Shown in pieces: positions 33,068 through 41,820 of a DNA stretch of 64,000 nucleotides. The DNA is taken from assembly GCF_021532375.1 (NCBI RefSeq), contig NZ_JAKGAP010000018.1, positions 62,001-126,000 on the forward strand. Reading direction: 5' to 3'. This stretch comes from Paenibacillus alkaliterrae. Its GTDB lineage: Bacteria > Bacillota > Bacilli > Paenibacillales > Paenibacillaceae. The notes beneath the pieces were generated by a model. The model saw only the letters and a list, made by a program, of their open reading frames with translations, was not told the origin of the DNA and made no database searches. Every line of letters starts with the position of its first letter. Position 1 is the first letter of the stretch. The position numbers were made by a program, and so were the translations under genes.

Positions 33068-34858
33068 CTATTTCGTCAGCTGTTCCATCTGACCGATCAA
33101 TTCCTCGAATACGCTCATCGCTTGCTCAATCGGCTCCGGCGATGACATATCGACGCCGGCTTTCTTCAAAATGTTGATCGAGAAATCGCTGCCGCCGCTC
33201 TTCAGGAAGCCAAGGTAACGCTCGACCGCCGGCTGTCCCTCCTCTAAAATTTGCTTGGAGAAGCTTGTCGCGGCCGAGAAGCCCGTCGCGTATTTGTATA
33301 CGTAGAAGCTGTTGTAGAAATGGGGGATACGCGCCCATTCCATTTCGATATCCTTATCGATGACCATTCCCGGTCCATAATACTGAACGTTCAGGTCGTA
33401 ATAAATTTTGCTGAGCTCCTGCGGCGTAAGCGAATCGCCTTGCTCAGAGCGCTCGTGAACGATTTTCTCAAATTCGGCAAACATCGTTTGACGGAACACC
33501 GTCGTCCGGAATTGGTCCGCATAGTAGGTCAGCAAATACATTTTCTCCTTCGGATCTGTCGACTTGCTGAGCAGGAAGTCCATCAGAAGCGCCTCGTTCA
33601 AAGTCGAAGCGACCTCTGCAAGGAAAATCGTGTATTGCGCATCGCGGTAGTTCTGATTCGTGTCCGAATAGTACGAGTGCAGCGCATGGCCCATCTCATG
33701 CGTCAACGTGAACATGCTGTTCAAATTGTCCTTATGATTAAGCAGCACGTAAGGATGCGTACCGAATGCGCCCCAGCTGTATGCGCCGCTGCGCTTGCCT
33801 TCATTCTCATAAACATCGATCCAGCCGTTATCGAAGCCGTCCTGCAGCACTTTCAAATAGTCCTCGCCAAGCGGCTTCAAGCTCTCGCTCACCGTTTTTT
33901 TCGCTTCCTCGTATGTGATATCAAGTTTAAACTCGTCAACGAGCGGAGCGAACAGGTCGTACATATGCAGCTCATCAAGGCCGAGCAGCTTCTTGCGCAG
34001 CTCCATGTATCGGTGCATAAGGGGCAGATGCTTATGAATGGTGTCGACCAGGTTCGTATAAACTTCCTTCGGAATGTTGTCGCCATAAAGGGACATATCG
34101 AGTGCGGAATCGTATTTACGAGCCTTGGAATAAAAAATATTTTTCGTCACGTTCGCGTTTAATGTGGAGGCGAGCGTGTTTTTCAGCTTGCCGTACGTAT
34201 CATACATCGCTTGGAAGGCTTCGCGGCGCACATCCTGATTCTTGCTCTCGAGAAACTGTATGTAGCGGCCGTGAGTCAGCTCGACTTCTTCGCCGTCTTC
34301 ATTTTTCACCTTGGGAAACTTTAAGTCCGCATTGTTAAGCATGCCGAAGATCGTGCCGGGAGCGGAGCTAACGTTGCCGACCTGAGCAAGCAGCGCTTCT
34401 TCGTTCTTCGATAAAATATGAGCCTTCTGACGGCGCATTTCCTCGAGCGTATGACGGAATTTCACAACCGATTCGTCTTTGATAATCGCATCAAGCTGTG
34501 CATCGGATAGGCTAAGCACCTCAGGCGTAATAAAGGATAACGCTTCTCCGGTTTCAACGCTCAGCTTCTTCGACTTATCGGAAAGAGCTTGAAAGGCCGG
34601 CTCTGCCGTGTCCTCGTGATGCTTCATGTTGGCATATACGTAAAGCCGTTCGACATGAAGGGAGAGCTCATCCTCAAGCTCGAAGCAGGCCTTAAGCTGG
34701 GAAACGTCAGCAAGCTTGCCATGGTAGTCGGCTATTTTTTTAATGAGCGTCTTCGCATCCGAGAACTCCTTGTCCCATGCAGCTTGGCTTTCAAATAAAT
34801 CCTCTAGCTTCCAGCGGGTCTCCGGTGCGGATTCTGAACGTTTCGGTACGTGATTCAT
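33068..34858 (-). CDS. pepF: Oligoendopeptidase F
   Basis: A 596-residue M3 metallopeptidase with the zinc motif HEMGHALHS and family segments such as LLNHKDNLNSMFTLTHEM and MVIDKDIEMEWARIPHFY. It degrades oligopeptides of about 7-17 residues. A perfect AAGGAGG ribosome site seven bases upstream supports ATG 34858. The frame stays open upstream to ATG 34981, which has its own GAGGTGAT site and would add a 41-residue signal-peptide-like segment (MKWLALLLALILVPGAAAS...). Two forms, cytosolic and exported, are therefore possible. Confidence 0.93.
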   Translation of the reverse strand: MNHVPKRSESAPETRWKLEDLFESQAAWDKEFSDAKTLIKKIADYHGKLADVSQLKACFELEDELSLHVERLYVYANMKHHEDTAEPAFQALSDKSKKLSVETGEALSFITPEVLSLSDAQLDAIIKDESVVKFRHTLEEMRRQKAHILSKNEEALLAQVGNVSSAPGTIFGMLNNADLKFPKVKNEDGEEVELTHGRYIQFLESKNQDVRREAFQAMYDTYGKLKNTLASTLNANVTKNIFYSKARKYDSALDMSLYGDNIPKEVYTNLVDTIHKHLPLMHRYMELRKKLLGLDELHMYDLFAPLVDEFKLDITYEEAKKTVSESLKPLGEDYLKVLQDGFDNGWIDVYENEGKRSGAYSWGAFGTHPYVLLNHKDNLNSMFTLTHEMGHALHSYYSDTNQNYRDAQYTIFLAEVASTLNEALLMDFLLSKSTDPKEKMYLLTYYADQFRTTVFRQTMFAEFEKIVHERSEQGDSLTPQELSKIYYDLNVQYYGPGMVIDKDIEMEWARIPHFYNSFYVYKYATGFSAATSFSKQILEEGQPAVERYLGFLKSGGSDFSINILKKAGVDMSSPEPIEQAMSVFEELIGQMEQLTK

Positions 34859-34981
34859 CGAATTCCTCCTTGGTATGGAAAAGGTTGGTAAAGTGTGCCG
34901 GGAATTTGCCGCCGCATCAATATTGGAGGCAGCAGCGCCCGGCACGAGGATTAGAGCAAGCAGCAAGGCTAGCCATTTCAT
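34859..34981 (-). CDS. In-frame N-terminal extension of PepF encoding a signal peptide
   Basis: Starting at ATG 34981 after GAGGTGAT, 41 codons (MKWLALLLALILVPGAAASN...) run in frame into pepF without a stop. The hydrophobic core and AAA|S cleavage pattern fit a Sec signal peptide. The internal PepF ribosome site encodes residues IPRRNS of this extension. Confidence 0.6.
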
Positions 34982-35055
34982 CCGATTATCACCTCGGGAC
35001 ACAGTTTGTGGTTACTATGTCCGAACGTCATTGCAGATATACGGCAGCCAGCCGG

Positions 35056-35238
35056 CTAAGCAGTACCCATCGTAAAAAACGCATAAACAATAAGAAAAAA
35101 CGCAAACGCAATGAATGCGATGGATATCAACGCAAGACCGCGGCGCAAACCTGGCGGCAGGGAGTCCCGTTTCATAATAACGACAGCTCCGAGCGAGAAA
35201 GCGGCAATGATGAAAATGATAGTTGCAGTAGGGTCCAT
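35056..35238 (-). CDS. Small two-helix membrane protein
   Basis: A 60-residue protein with two hydrophobic helices (about 5-21 and 35-56) and a short basic loop (MKRDSLPPGLRRG) between them. AGGAGG is 12 bp upstream of ATG. It lies about 75 bp upstream of the PepF signal-peptide start on the same strand. No known family was recognised; it looks like a conserved small Firmicutes membrane protein. Confidence 0.65.
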   Translation of the reverse strand: MDPTATIIFIIAAFSLGAVVIMKRDSLPPGLRRGLALISIAFIAFAFFLIVYAFFTMGTA

Positions 35239-35367
35239 CTGTTCGGTAAGCCTCCTGAGAAATAAAACTTACGTGAATTGCAGTTGCATATCGTTATCTA
35301 TGCGGGTCTTTGCTACGTTATGTTCGCCGTAATGGGCAAATTTTCCTTCTTAACGGCATGATAGCTG

Positions 35368-35601
35368 CTATACATTTTTTAAAGCGGTCATAATCCCATC
35401 CAATTCTTCCTCGCGGCCAACAAAATCGTCTGGACGGAATCGCTTTTCTGCCCAATTCATCATTTCCGGACGGCTGACGAAGGTATGGCTGTCTTCTCCC
35501 CACTGATCGGAAATCTCTCTTACAATAAGCGTCTTGCCCTGTACTTCAACCGTTAGCATATTGTATTTGTCGGTTTTATAGATTTCGTGTTTTTTGAACA
35601 T
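35368..35601 (-). CDS. Hypothetical protein, 77 residues
   Basis: A small acidic soluble protein (MFKKHEIYKTDKYNMLTVEVQ...). It has alternating strand-like and helix-like segments and FVSRPEMMNWAEKRF in the middle. No transmembrane segment or known motif is seen. ATG 35601 is supported by AAGGGTG; a GTG at 35613 is also in frame. Function unknown. Confidence 0.65.
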   Translation of the reverse strand: MFKKHEIYKTDKYNMLTVEVQGKTLIVREISDQWGEDSHTFVSRPEMMNWAEKRFRPDDFVGREEELDGIMTALKNV

Positions 35602-35746
35602 GCGTAATTTCACCCTTTTAGTAGTTAATTATGGTATTCTTATCATCATAGCCATTATTGAGGCTGTAATCAATACGACATCGAAGATGAAGGCCCAGCC
35701 GAGACGAGTTTTTAAAGAGAACAGATGAGATGAGGAGAGTGTAAGG

Positions 35747-36448
35747 ATGAGTACGCAGCGTTATGAACAGGTCGGCGTAGCCATGACTTGCAGAGGTTAC
35801 GAAGAGTATGTACGGATGTTTGATTTGAAAGAAGCGGATTTGTCTGCCGGGCAAGTGCTTGATGTAGCGGCGGGCGGCTCATCGTTTACAGCTGATGCAA
35901 ATGAAAGAGGTTATTCGGCGGTTGCCGTTGATCCGCGCTATGGGGCGGGTGTTCAGCAATGGGTCATGGAGGCGGAGCAAGAGATCGAGACATCAACCGC
36001 CAAATTGGCAAAGCTCGCGGATGCTTTCGACTGGAGCTATTATGGTACGCTGGAGCAGCATCGCGAAGGACGCAAGGCTTCTCACGCGCGCTTTACGGCA
36101 GACGTTCTGAGCAACGACCATAAGCAAAATTATGTGGGCGGACAACTTCCAGATCTTCCATTTTCCGACGAGCGTTTTTCACTCGTGCTTTGCAGTCATT
36201 TTATGTTTTTGTATGCGAACCACTTTGGACCCGATTTTCATGTAAAATCGATATTCGAGCTTATGCGAATTTGCAAGCCTGGCGGTCAAATCCGCATTTA
36301 TCCGCTTATTTCGCTTAACTGGGAGCTTTATCCCGAGCTTGAGCGATTAATCGAAACTATAAATCGAAGCGGGGCAACGACGGAATTATTGCCCTCCAAG
36401 CTTCCGTTTATTCCTGGATCTGATTATTTCTTGCGAATTTCACTCTAA
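35747..36448 (+). CDS. Class I SAM-dependent methyltransferase
   Basis: A 233-residue protein with SAM motif I in VLDVAAGGSSFTADANERG, the acidic residue after strand 2 in AVAVDPRYG, motif II in FSLVLCSHFMFLYA and ICKPGGQIRIYPL. The first Asp-x-Gly motif is AAGG rather than GxGxG. The substrate is unknown. A GAGGAG-type site precedes ATG 35747. The cold-shock gene downstream has its own promoter. Confidence 0.82.
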   Translation: MSTQRYEQVGVAMTCRGYEEYVRMFDLKEADLSAGQVLDVAAGGSSFTADANERGYSAVAVDPRYGAGVQQWVMEAEQEIETSTAKLAKLADAFDWSYYGTLEQHREGRKASHARFTADVLSNDHKQNYVGGQLPDLPFSDERFSLVLCSHFMFLYANHFGPDFHVKSIFELMRICKPGGQIRIYPLISLNWELYPELERLIETINRSGATTELLPSKLPFIPGSDYFLRISL

Positions 36449-36477
36449 TTGCTTTTTCCAATTCGTATCGCTATAAT
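36449..36477 (+). promoter_or_regulatory. Promoter of the cold-shock gene
   Basis: TTGCTT (36449-36454), a 17-bp spacer and TATAAT (36472-36477). The predicted leader of about 45 bp is short for a cold-shock-inducible csp mRNA. Confidence 0.7.
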
Positions 36478-36527
36478 GATGCTACTCGCCCTAATAAAAG
36501 GGCGGTCAAATCTAGGAGGTTGTTCAA

Positions 36528-36725
36528 TTGAAAGGAACAGTTAAATGGTTTAACGCAGAGAAAGGCTACGGCTTTATCCAAACAGAGGGTGGAGAGGACG
36601 TATTCGTTCATTTCTCGGCAATTCAAGGCGAAGGGTTCAAAGCATTAGATGAAGGGCAAGCGGTCGAATTCGACATTACTGAGGGTAACCGCGGCGCTCA
36701 AGCGGCCAACGTCAATAAACTATAG
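36528..36725 (+). CDS. Cold-shock protein
   Basis: A 65-residue single cold-shock domain with RNP1 (KGYGFIQTE) and RNP2 (VFVHFSAI) nucleic-acid-binding motifs. It is a single-strand RNA/DNA chaperone of the CspA/CspB type. The start codon is TTG 36528, eight bases after TAGGAGG. It has its own promoter and terminator. Confidence 0.96.
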   Translation: MKGTVKWFNAEKGYGFIQTEGGEDVFVHFSAIQGEGFKALDEGQAVEFDITEGNRGAQAANVNKL

Positions 36726-36752
36726 GATCAATGCTTGAATGAACGACGGAAG

Positions 36753-36783
36753 AGGGCTCCCTGGCGACAGGGAGCCCTTCTTT
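36753..36783 (+). terminator. Rho-independent terminator
   Basis: AGGGCTCCCTG and CAGGGAGCCCT form an 11-bp stem with a GCGA loop, followed by TCTTTG. Confidence 0.9.
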
Positions 36784-36848
36784 GCCTTTAGGACTGAAAC
36801 GGCATCTTTGACCAAGGCCGGCCTGCGATGATAACCAATGTAAATCGA

Positions 36849-38036
36849 TTAACGTTCGGAACGACTGAGTAAATATCGCGCCAGAAATCCTGCCGCCGCT
36901 ACTAATGCAAAAATGGCACCCATCTGAAAGAAGGATTCTCTGCCGAAGTTCTCATAAACGAAGCCGCCGAACATGCCGCTGATTACCCCGGCGAGCCCCG
37001 TCCAGACCACCGCGTATAAAGCCTGTCCAGAAGCTCGGAATTGATCCGGTATCAGATGAGATAAGTAGCGGAGAGCCGTAGAGAAATAAATGCCGAACGA
37101 AATGCTGTGCATCGCCTGCGCGGCGATTACCCAGCGCGGATCTTGAATTTCGCTAAGCATCCATAGCCGAATGGCATACATAAGGGAAGCGATCATGAGC
37201 AGCGGCAGCTCTTTAAACTTATGGCCGTATTTTCCAAGTAAAAATAAAATAGGAATTTCGCTAAGCGCGGATACGAGCCATGCCAGTCCTACGAGCGAAT
37301 CGCTGGCGCCCATCTGCCGCATGGTGACTGCAAGGAATCCTTCGTACATCCGGTGCGGGATCGAGACGATAAGAATAATTAGGAAAAACAGAAACACGTC
37401 CCGTTGGCGAATAAGGTTGAAGAAGCCGGAGAACTCGATTTTGCGGGCGCTTCCTTGATAATCCTTGATTCTCGTCGTTAAGGTCAATGTGACCGCAATG
37501 GTGCATAATACGAGCGGGAGTGTCCACTGCGACCCGATTTGCTTTAAAATTAACCCGAATGAATAAGCGGTGACCGCAAAGCCTAATGATCCGAAGATCC
37601 TGATAAGTGCATAAGGCGTACCTGTATACTGGCTGGACAATAGCAGGAGGCTGTCGCTTAACGGATTGATCGGCGTTTGAAAAAAGTAAAAGCCCATCAT
37701 AATTAAGCAAACAAGGGCAAAGTTTTCGATGGAGAATAGCATAGAAATCATGACGAGCTGGCCAAACAGCAGCAGCATGAGCAGCTTTTTGATCGTTCTG
37801 TATTTATCGCTGGCAAGACCGAGAATGATGTTTGCGAATATCGATATGAATGGTCCTGTCGAATAAATGATGCCGATCTGCTGCTCGGAAAAGCCTCGAT
37901 CCAAAAAGTAAAGCGGTATAAAGGAGACGACCAGAGCGGCTGTGGAATACGAGGAAAAGCTATAGATCCGAAGCGAAAGCGTCTCCTTTCGAGCTGTTGG
38001 TGACAGCTCGGTTCGGGTTGTTCCTGATGTGTTCAT
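36849..38036 (-). CDS. MFS transporter (YwbF/HcaT-like)
   Basis: A 395-residue protein with 12 membrane helices and the layout of the MFS_1-like family (LacY/nucleoside:H+ symporter relatives). The cytoplasmic loop 2-3 motif is GLASDKYRTIKK, and RIFGSLGFAVTAYSFG is typical of YwbF-type members. The substrate cannot be deduced. Monocistronic on the minus strand; the divergent gene begins 134 bp away. Confidence 0.88.
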   Translation of the reverse strand: MNTSGTTRTELSPTARKETLSLRIYSFSSYSTAALVVSFIPLYFLDRGFSEQQIGIIYSTGPFISIFANIILGLASDKYRTIKKLLMLLLFGQLVMISMLFSIENFALVCLIMMGFYFFQTPINPLSDSLLLLSSQYTGTPYALIRIFGSLGFAVTAYSFGLILKQIGSQWTLPLVLCTIAVTLTLTTRIKDYQGSARKIEFSGFFNLIRQRDVFLFFLIILIVSIPHRMYEGFLAVTMRQMGASDSLVGLAWLVSALSEIPILFLLGKYGHKFKELPLLMIASLMYAIRLWMLSEIQDPRWVIAAQAMHSISFGIYFSTALRYLSHLIPDQFRASGQALYAVVWTGLAGVISGMFGGFVYENFGRESFFQMGAIFALVAAAGFLARYLLSRSER

Positions 38037-38170
38037 AGTTGAAACCTCATTCCATCTCTGTCAAAAAATAATATGAGAAACAGTATAGCATGGAAAAGCA
38101 ATCCGACCAATGAGATTTGAAGCTGGATTATTATGAGTTGAAATGGTACATTTAGATGTGGAGGTTTACT

Positions 38171-38488
38171 ATGGGAGTTTATCGTTTTGATTGGAATGAG
38201 AGGCTTCGGATCCGGATTCCCGTGCTGGAAGCGGAATGGGAGCAGTATGAACCGACTGAGCAGCTTGCGATCGTTGAGCAGTGGGAGTTGATTCGGGGGA
38301 CCATTCCTGACCGTATCATGGAGTTTGAGCGGCTTATTAACGCGAAGCAAGCGCAGTTATTCGAGGAAGAAAGCTTCGAGCGTTCCTGTATATTAAATTA
38401 CGATATTGCCGACTATGCGAGTAGGATCAATGATTTGCACATCTGGTACCGCATCGATCAGCAAGTGGAATCACGCCGACATTCATGA
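38171..38488 (+). CDS. Hypothetical protein, 105 residues
   Basis: A soluble, acidic, probably all-helical protein (MGVYRFDWNERLRIRIPVLEAEWEQYEP...). It contains several Trp and Glu residues and no known motif. GGAGG eight bases upstream supports ATG 38171. The YtpB gene starts 25 bp downstream with its own ribosome site, so the two are probably cotranscribed. A role linked to YtpB is possible but unsupported by motifs. Confidence 0.7.
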   Translation: MGVYRFDWNERLRIRIPVLEAEWEQYEPTEQLAIVEQWELIRGTIPDRIMEFERLINAKQAQLFEEESFERSCILNYDIADYASRINDLHIWYRIDQQVESRRHS

Positions 38489-38513
38489 ACATGATTCTGA
38501 GGAGAGTTGCATC

Positions 38514-39596
38514 GTGAGATTGACGACTTTATCAGGCAGCCGGGTGCCCCAAGGCCCTTTTAAACTCATGCATCGCGTTTATAAATATATTCTGCCTGAT
38601 GTGGAGCGGGAGCTTGAGAAGCTTCGCCGTCTTGCTTTGCAAATACCTGATCCCGAGCTGCGCACGCAAGCGCTCGATAGCATGGACAGCAAGAAGTTTC
38701 ATTGCCAAGGCGGAGGCGTTTACGCTGCTGCCAATCTTGAGCACAGACATGTGCTCATCCCGCTTATTGTGGCGCTTCAGACGATAAGCGACTATTTGGA
38801 CAACCTTTGCGATCGCAGCACCTCACTGGATCCGGATGATTTTCGTCTTTTGCATCGTTCCATGCTTGATGCCGTCAATCCGGAGGCTGAGCTTCAGGAT
38901 TATTACGCGCTCAGAACGGAGAAGGACGATGGCGGCTATCTGCATCATCTTGTCCGGACCTGTCAGCTTCAGACGGCTCTGCTGCCTTCTTATGGGAGCG
39001 TACAGTGTCATGTTGCAGAGCTGGTCGGACTGTACGGCGATCTGCAAGTCTACAAGCATATTCGTAAGGATTTACGGGAATCGCAGCTGTTAGTCTGGTG
39101 GGAACGGCATCGGGGAGACTATCCCAACCTGCATTGGAATGAATTTGCGGCGGCGACCGGCTCGACTTTAGGCATGTTTATGCTGTTTTTGGCAGCAAGC
39201 GAAGACCATTTGTCCGAGCGGGATGCGGCTGCGATGAAAGGCATCTATTTTCCGCATGTGTGCGGCCTTCATATTTTACTCGATTATTTAATTGATCAAG
39301 AAGAAGACCATGCAGGCGGGGATCTTAATTTTTGCAACTACTATGATAATGAAGGTCTGCTTGTTGAGCGCATCGGCATGATAGTGAACCGGGCGCGCGA
39401 GGATGTGAGGCAGCTTCCGGCTTCCCGTTTTCATCGTTTGATTATTGAAGGGCTTCTGGCCCTGTATCTATCAGACCCGAAGGTTCGCCGCCAGGCGGAT
39501 GTAAGAGATGTGTCGAGAAAGCTCATGAAGAACAGTCCGCTTACGCGTCTGTTTTTTCTCATAAACAGCATCTGGATTCGGAGACAACAGGCTTAA
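38514..39596 (+). CDS. ytpB: Tetraprenyl-beta-curcumene synthase (YtpB, DUF2600)
   Basis: A 360-residue class I terpene-synthase-like enzyme of the DUF2600 family. The metal-binding motif is SDYLDNLCDR; a second acidic region is LIDQEEDHAGGDLNF. In Bacillus, YtpB cyclises all-trans-tetraprenyl diphosphate to tetraprenyl-beta-curcumene, the precursor of C35 sporulenes in spores. The start is GTG 38514, seven bases after GAGGAGAG; this gives the family's usual length. The partner cyclase SqhC is not in this window. Confidence 0.92.
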   Translation: MRLTTLSGSRVPQGPFKLMHRVYKYILPDVERELEKLRRLALQIPDPELRTQALDSMDSKKFHCQGGGVYAAANLEHRHVLIPLIVALQTISDYLDNLCDRSTSLDPDDFRLLHRSMLDAVNPEAELQDYYALRTEKDDGGYLHHLVRTCQLQTALLPSYGSVQCHVAELVGLYGDLQVYKHIRKDLRESQLLVWWERHRGDYPNLHWNEFAAATGSTLGMFMLFLAASEDHLSERDAAAMKGIYFPHVCGLHILLDYLIDQEEDHAGGDLNFCNYYDNEGLLVERIGMIVNRAREDVRQLPASRFHRLIIEGLLALYLSDPKVRRQADVRDVSRKLMKNSPLTRLFFLINSIWIRRQQA

Positions 39597-39626
39597 CTAT
39601 AACTAACTTATGTGGAGGAATGAACC

Positions 39627-40595
39627 ATGTCTGCAGTCAAATCAATCGCAGTACTGACAAGCGGAGGAGATTCGCAAGGAATGAACGCAGCCGTTCGCGC
39701 TGTCGTAAGAAGTGCATTATTTTACGGATTAGACGTTTACGGCGTACAGCGCGGTTATCAAGGTCTTATTAACGATGATTTGCGGCAAATGGATTTGCGG
39801 AGCGTTGGAGACATCATCCAGCGCGGCGGCACCATCTTGCAAACGGCGCGCTGCAAGGAGTTTATGACTGCGGAAGGCCAGCAGCGGGGCGCAGAGGTGC
39901 TTCGCTCAAGAGGGATTGACGGACTGGTCGTCATCGGCGGAGACGGCTCTTACCAAGGTGCCAACAAACTAAGCAAGCTTGGCATCAAAACGATGGGGCT
40001 GCCCGGCACGATCGACAATGATATTCCGTTCACGGATGCTACGATCGGCTTCGATACGGCGGTCAGCATTGTCGTGGATGCCATTAACAAGATTCGGGAT
40101 ACGATGTCCTCCCATGAGCGCTCGTCCATCGTAGAGGTAATGGGACGCCATTGCGGCGATATTGCCCTTTATGCCGGTCTTGCGAGCGGAGCGGAGACGA
40201 TTCTTGTTCCTGAGGTTCCGTTCGAGCTGACCGAGGTTGCTGAGCGGATGAAGACGAATTTCGCGAAAGGCAAACGCCATAGTATCATCGTCGTAGCAGA
40301 AGGTGCAGGCAAGGGCGAAGAGGTGGCACAACAAATTACGGGCAATTGCGGAATTGAACCTCGCGTAACGGTTCTCGGCCATATTCAACGCGGCGGAACG
40401 CCAACAGCGGTTGATCGTATTTTGGCAAGCCGGCTCGGTGATTTCGCAGTCAGACAGCTGATGGAAGGCAACTCCGGCAAAGCATGCGGCGTTATTCGCG
40501 GCGAGCTGGCCACAACGGATATCGATACGGTGGTCAACTCCAAAAAACCGTTTGACATGAGTATGTATGAGCTGGCGCTTCGCCTGTCTCAATAA
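39627..40595 (+). CDS. pfkA: ATP-dependent 6-phosphofructokinase
   Basis: A 322-residue glycolytic enzyme. The phosphate-binding region is SGGDSQGMNAAVRAVVR, the ATP-type GGDGSYQGA loop keeps Gly after Asp (PPi enzymes have Asp), and the catalytic Asp is in PGTIDNDIPFTD. MGRHCGDIALYA and GHIQRGGTP are also family signatures. It lacks the accDA-pfkA-pyk context of other Bacilli, being flanked by ytpB and a DUF3906 gene; it could be a second PFK paralogue. Confidence 0.95.
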   Translation: MSAVKSIAVLTSGGDSQGMNAAVRAVVRSALFYGLDVYGVQRGYQGLINDDLRQMDLRSVGDIIQRGGTILQTARCKEFMTAEGQQRGAEVLRSRGIDGLVVIGGDGSYQGANKLSKLGIKTMGLPGTIDNDIPFTDATIGFDTAVSIVVDAINKIRDTMSSHERSSIVEVMGRHCGDIALYAGLASGAETILVPEVPFELTEVAERMKTNFAKGKRHSIIVVAEGAGKGEEVAQQITGNCGIEPRVTVLGHIQRGGTPTAVDRILASRLGDFAVRQLMEGNSGKACGVIRGELATTDIDTVVNSKKPFDMSMYELALRLSQ

Positions 40596-40608
40596 ACAGA
40601 GCGAATCG

Positions 40609-40655
40609 AGCCTTATGTCCGAAGCTGCGTTTCTGCGGCCGGACATAAGGCTTTC
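40609..40655 (+). terminator. Rho-independent terminator of pfkA
   Basis: AGCCTTATGTCCG and CGGACATAAGGCT form a 13-bp stem around an inner GCTGC/GCGGC hairpin, followed by TTCTTC. Confidence 0.9.
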
Positions 40656-40702
40656 TTCATGCTTAGTTAGCAGCATCAATTAGATAAGGGAGTGAAGGAA
40701 TC

Positions 40703-40912
40703 ATGTTCTTATACAAAATGGAAATCGAGCTGGTTGATCGCATGGCTTACCTTGTGCTGCTGTCGGACTCGGACGAGAAAGCGTTGAACGTCGTAGAGAG
40801 CCACATACAACGCCACTTTATCAAAATGCCGGAAATTCGCTCTATCGCGCTACTAGAGAAGAAGAGAGTGGAAAACGGAAACGGCTACGTTATCGAAGGA
40901 GCTTTGCACTAA
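40703..40912 (+). CDS. DUF3906 protein
   Basis: A 69-residue protein beginning MFLYKMEIELVDRMAYLVLLSDSDEKAL, matching the remembered DUF3906 family of Bacilli. It ends with LEKKRVENGNGYVIE, another family-like feature. It appears to be a small alpha/beta protein of unknown function. GGAGTGAAGGA precedes ATG 40703. Confidence 0.8.
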   Translation: MFLYKMEIELVDRMAYLVLLSDSDEKALNVVESHIQRHFIKMPEIRSIALLEKKRVENGNGYVIEGALH

Positions 40913-41025
40913 TCACACTGCGAGTAACCCACGAATAAAAGGCGATTCAATCAGAGCTAGTCCGCAAGCGGCTAAATCGGTTATAATGTACGTAAATTAT
41001 ACTTTTGAAAGAAAGTGGGAGCATC

Positions 41026-41745
41026 ATGGGCCGCAAGTGGAACAATATTAAAGAGAAAAAAGCTTCAAAGGATGCAAACACAAGCCGGATTTACGCCAAA
41101 TTCGGCGTTGAAATTTATGTAGCAGCCAAGAAGGGTGAGCCGGATCCCGAATCGAATCGGGCGTTAAAGGTCGTGCTTGAACGGGCAAAAACGTATAACG
41201 TGCCTAAAGCGATCATCGACCGTGCGCTGGATAAAGCAAAGGGCAGCGCCGATGAAATCTATGAAGAGCTTCGTTATGAAGGCTTTGGACCAAACGGTGC
41301 CATGGTCATCGTTGACGCTTTAACGAACAACGTGAACCGGACCGCTCCTGCCGTTCGCGCCGCTTTTAACAAAAACGGCGGAAATATGGGCGTCAGCGGA
41401 TCGGTGGCGTATATGTTCGATGCCACGGCTGTTATTGGCGTAGCGGGCAAAACCGTTGACGATGTTATAGACATCTTGTTGGAAGCGGACGTGGACGTTA
41501 AGGACGTCTTGGAAGAAGAGGAGACCGTAATGGTATATGCTGAGCCGGATCAGTTTCATGCCGTACAGGAATCGTTCCGAAATGTCGGCATAACTGAATT
41601 TACGGTTGCGGAGCTGACGATGCTTGCGCAAAACTTCGTCACGCTTCCTGAGGACGCGCAGACGCAATTCGAAAAGCTGGTCGATGCGCTGGAAGACCTC
41701 GAAGATGTACAGCAGGTTTATCACAACGTGGAATTTGAAGATTAA
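41026..41745 (+). CDS. yeeI: YebC/PmpR-family protein, YeeI type
   Basis: A 239-residue protein nearly identical in its start to Bacillus YeeI ([20 protein letters not shown]). The TACO1/YebC fold is complete, including [22 protein letters not shown]. YebC proteins were long annotated as transcription regulators; recent work links YebC2-type members to relief of ribosome stalling at proline stretches. AAGTGGGAG before ATG 41026 sets the start; the frame opens seven codons earlier. Confidence 0.93.
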   Translation: MGRKWNNIKEKKASKDANTSRIYAKFGVEIYVAAKKGEPDPESNRALKVVLERAKTYNVPKAIIDRALDKAKGSADEIYEELRYEGFGPNGAMVIVDALTNNVNRTAPAVRAAFNKNGGNMGVSGSVAYMFDATAVIGVAGKTVDDVIDILLEADVDVKDVLEEEETVMVYAEPDQFHAVQESFRNVGITEFTVAELTMLAQNFVTLPEDAQTQFEKLVDALEDLEDVQQVYHNVEFED

Positions 41746-41754
41746 GCAACAAAT

Positions 41755-41807
41755 AAAAGGGATCAAGCTATTGTCTGACTCCAAGACAAGCGCTTGATCC
41801 CTTTTTT
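41755..41807. terminator. Bidirectional terminator
   Basis: AAAAGGGATCAAGC pairs with GCTTGATCCCTTTT, with an inner TTGTCT/AGACAA stem. It separates the convergent yeeI and DUF4015 genes. Confidence 0.9.
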
Positions 41808-41820
41808 AAAAACGTTCCCA

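Noticed and set aside
33251..34162. A 303-codon open frame on the plus strand
   Set aside because: It is a shadow of pepF on the opposite strand, with no motif and atypical composition.
39969..40679. A 236-codon open frame on the minus strand
   Set aside because: It is antisense to pfkA and runs through the pfkA terminator.
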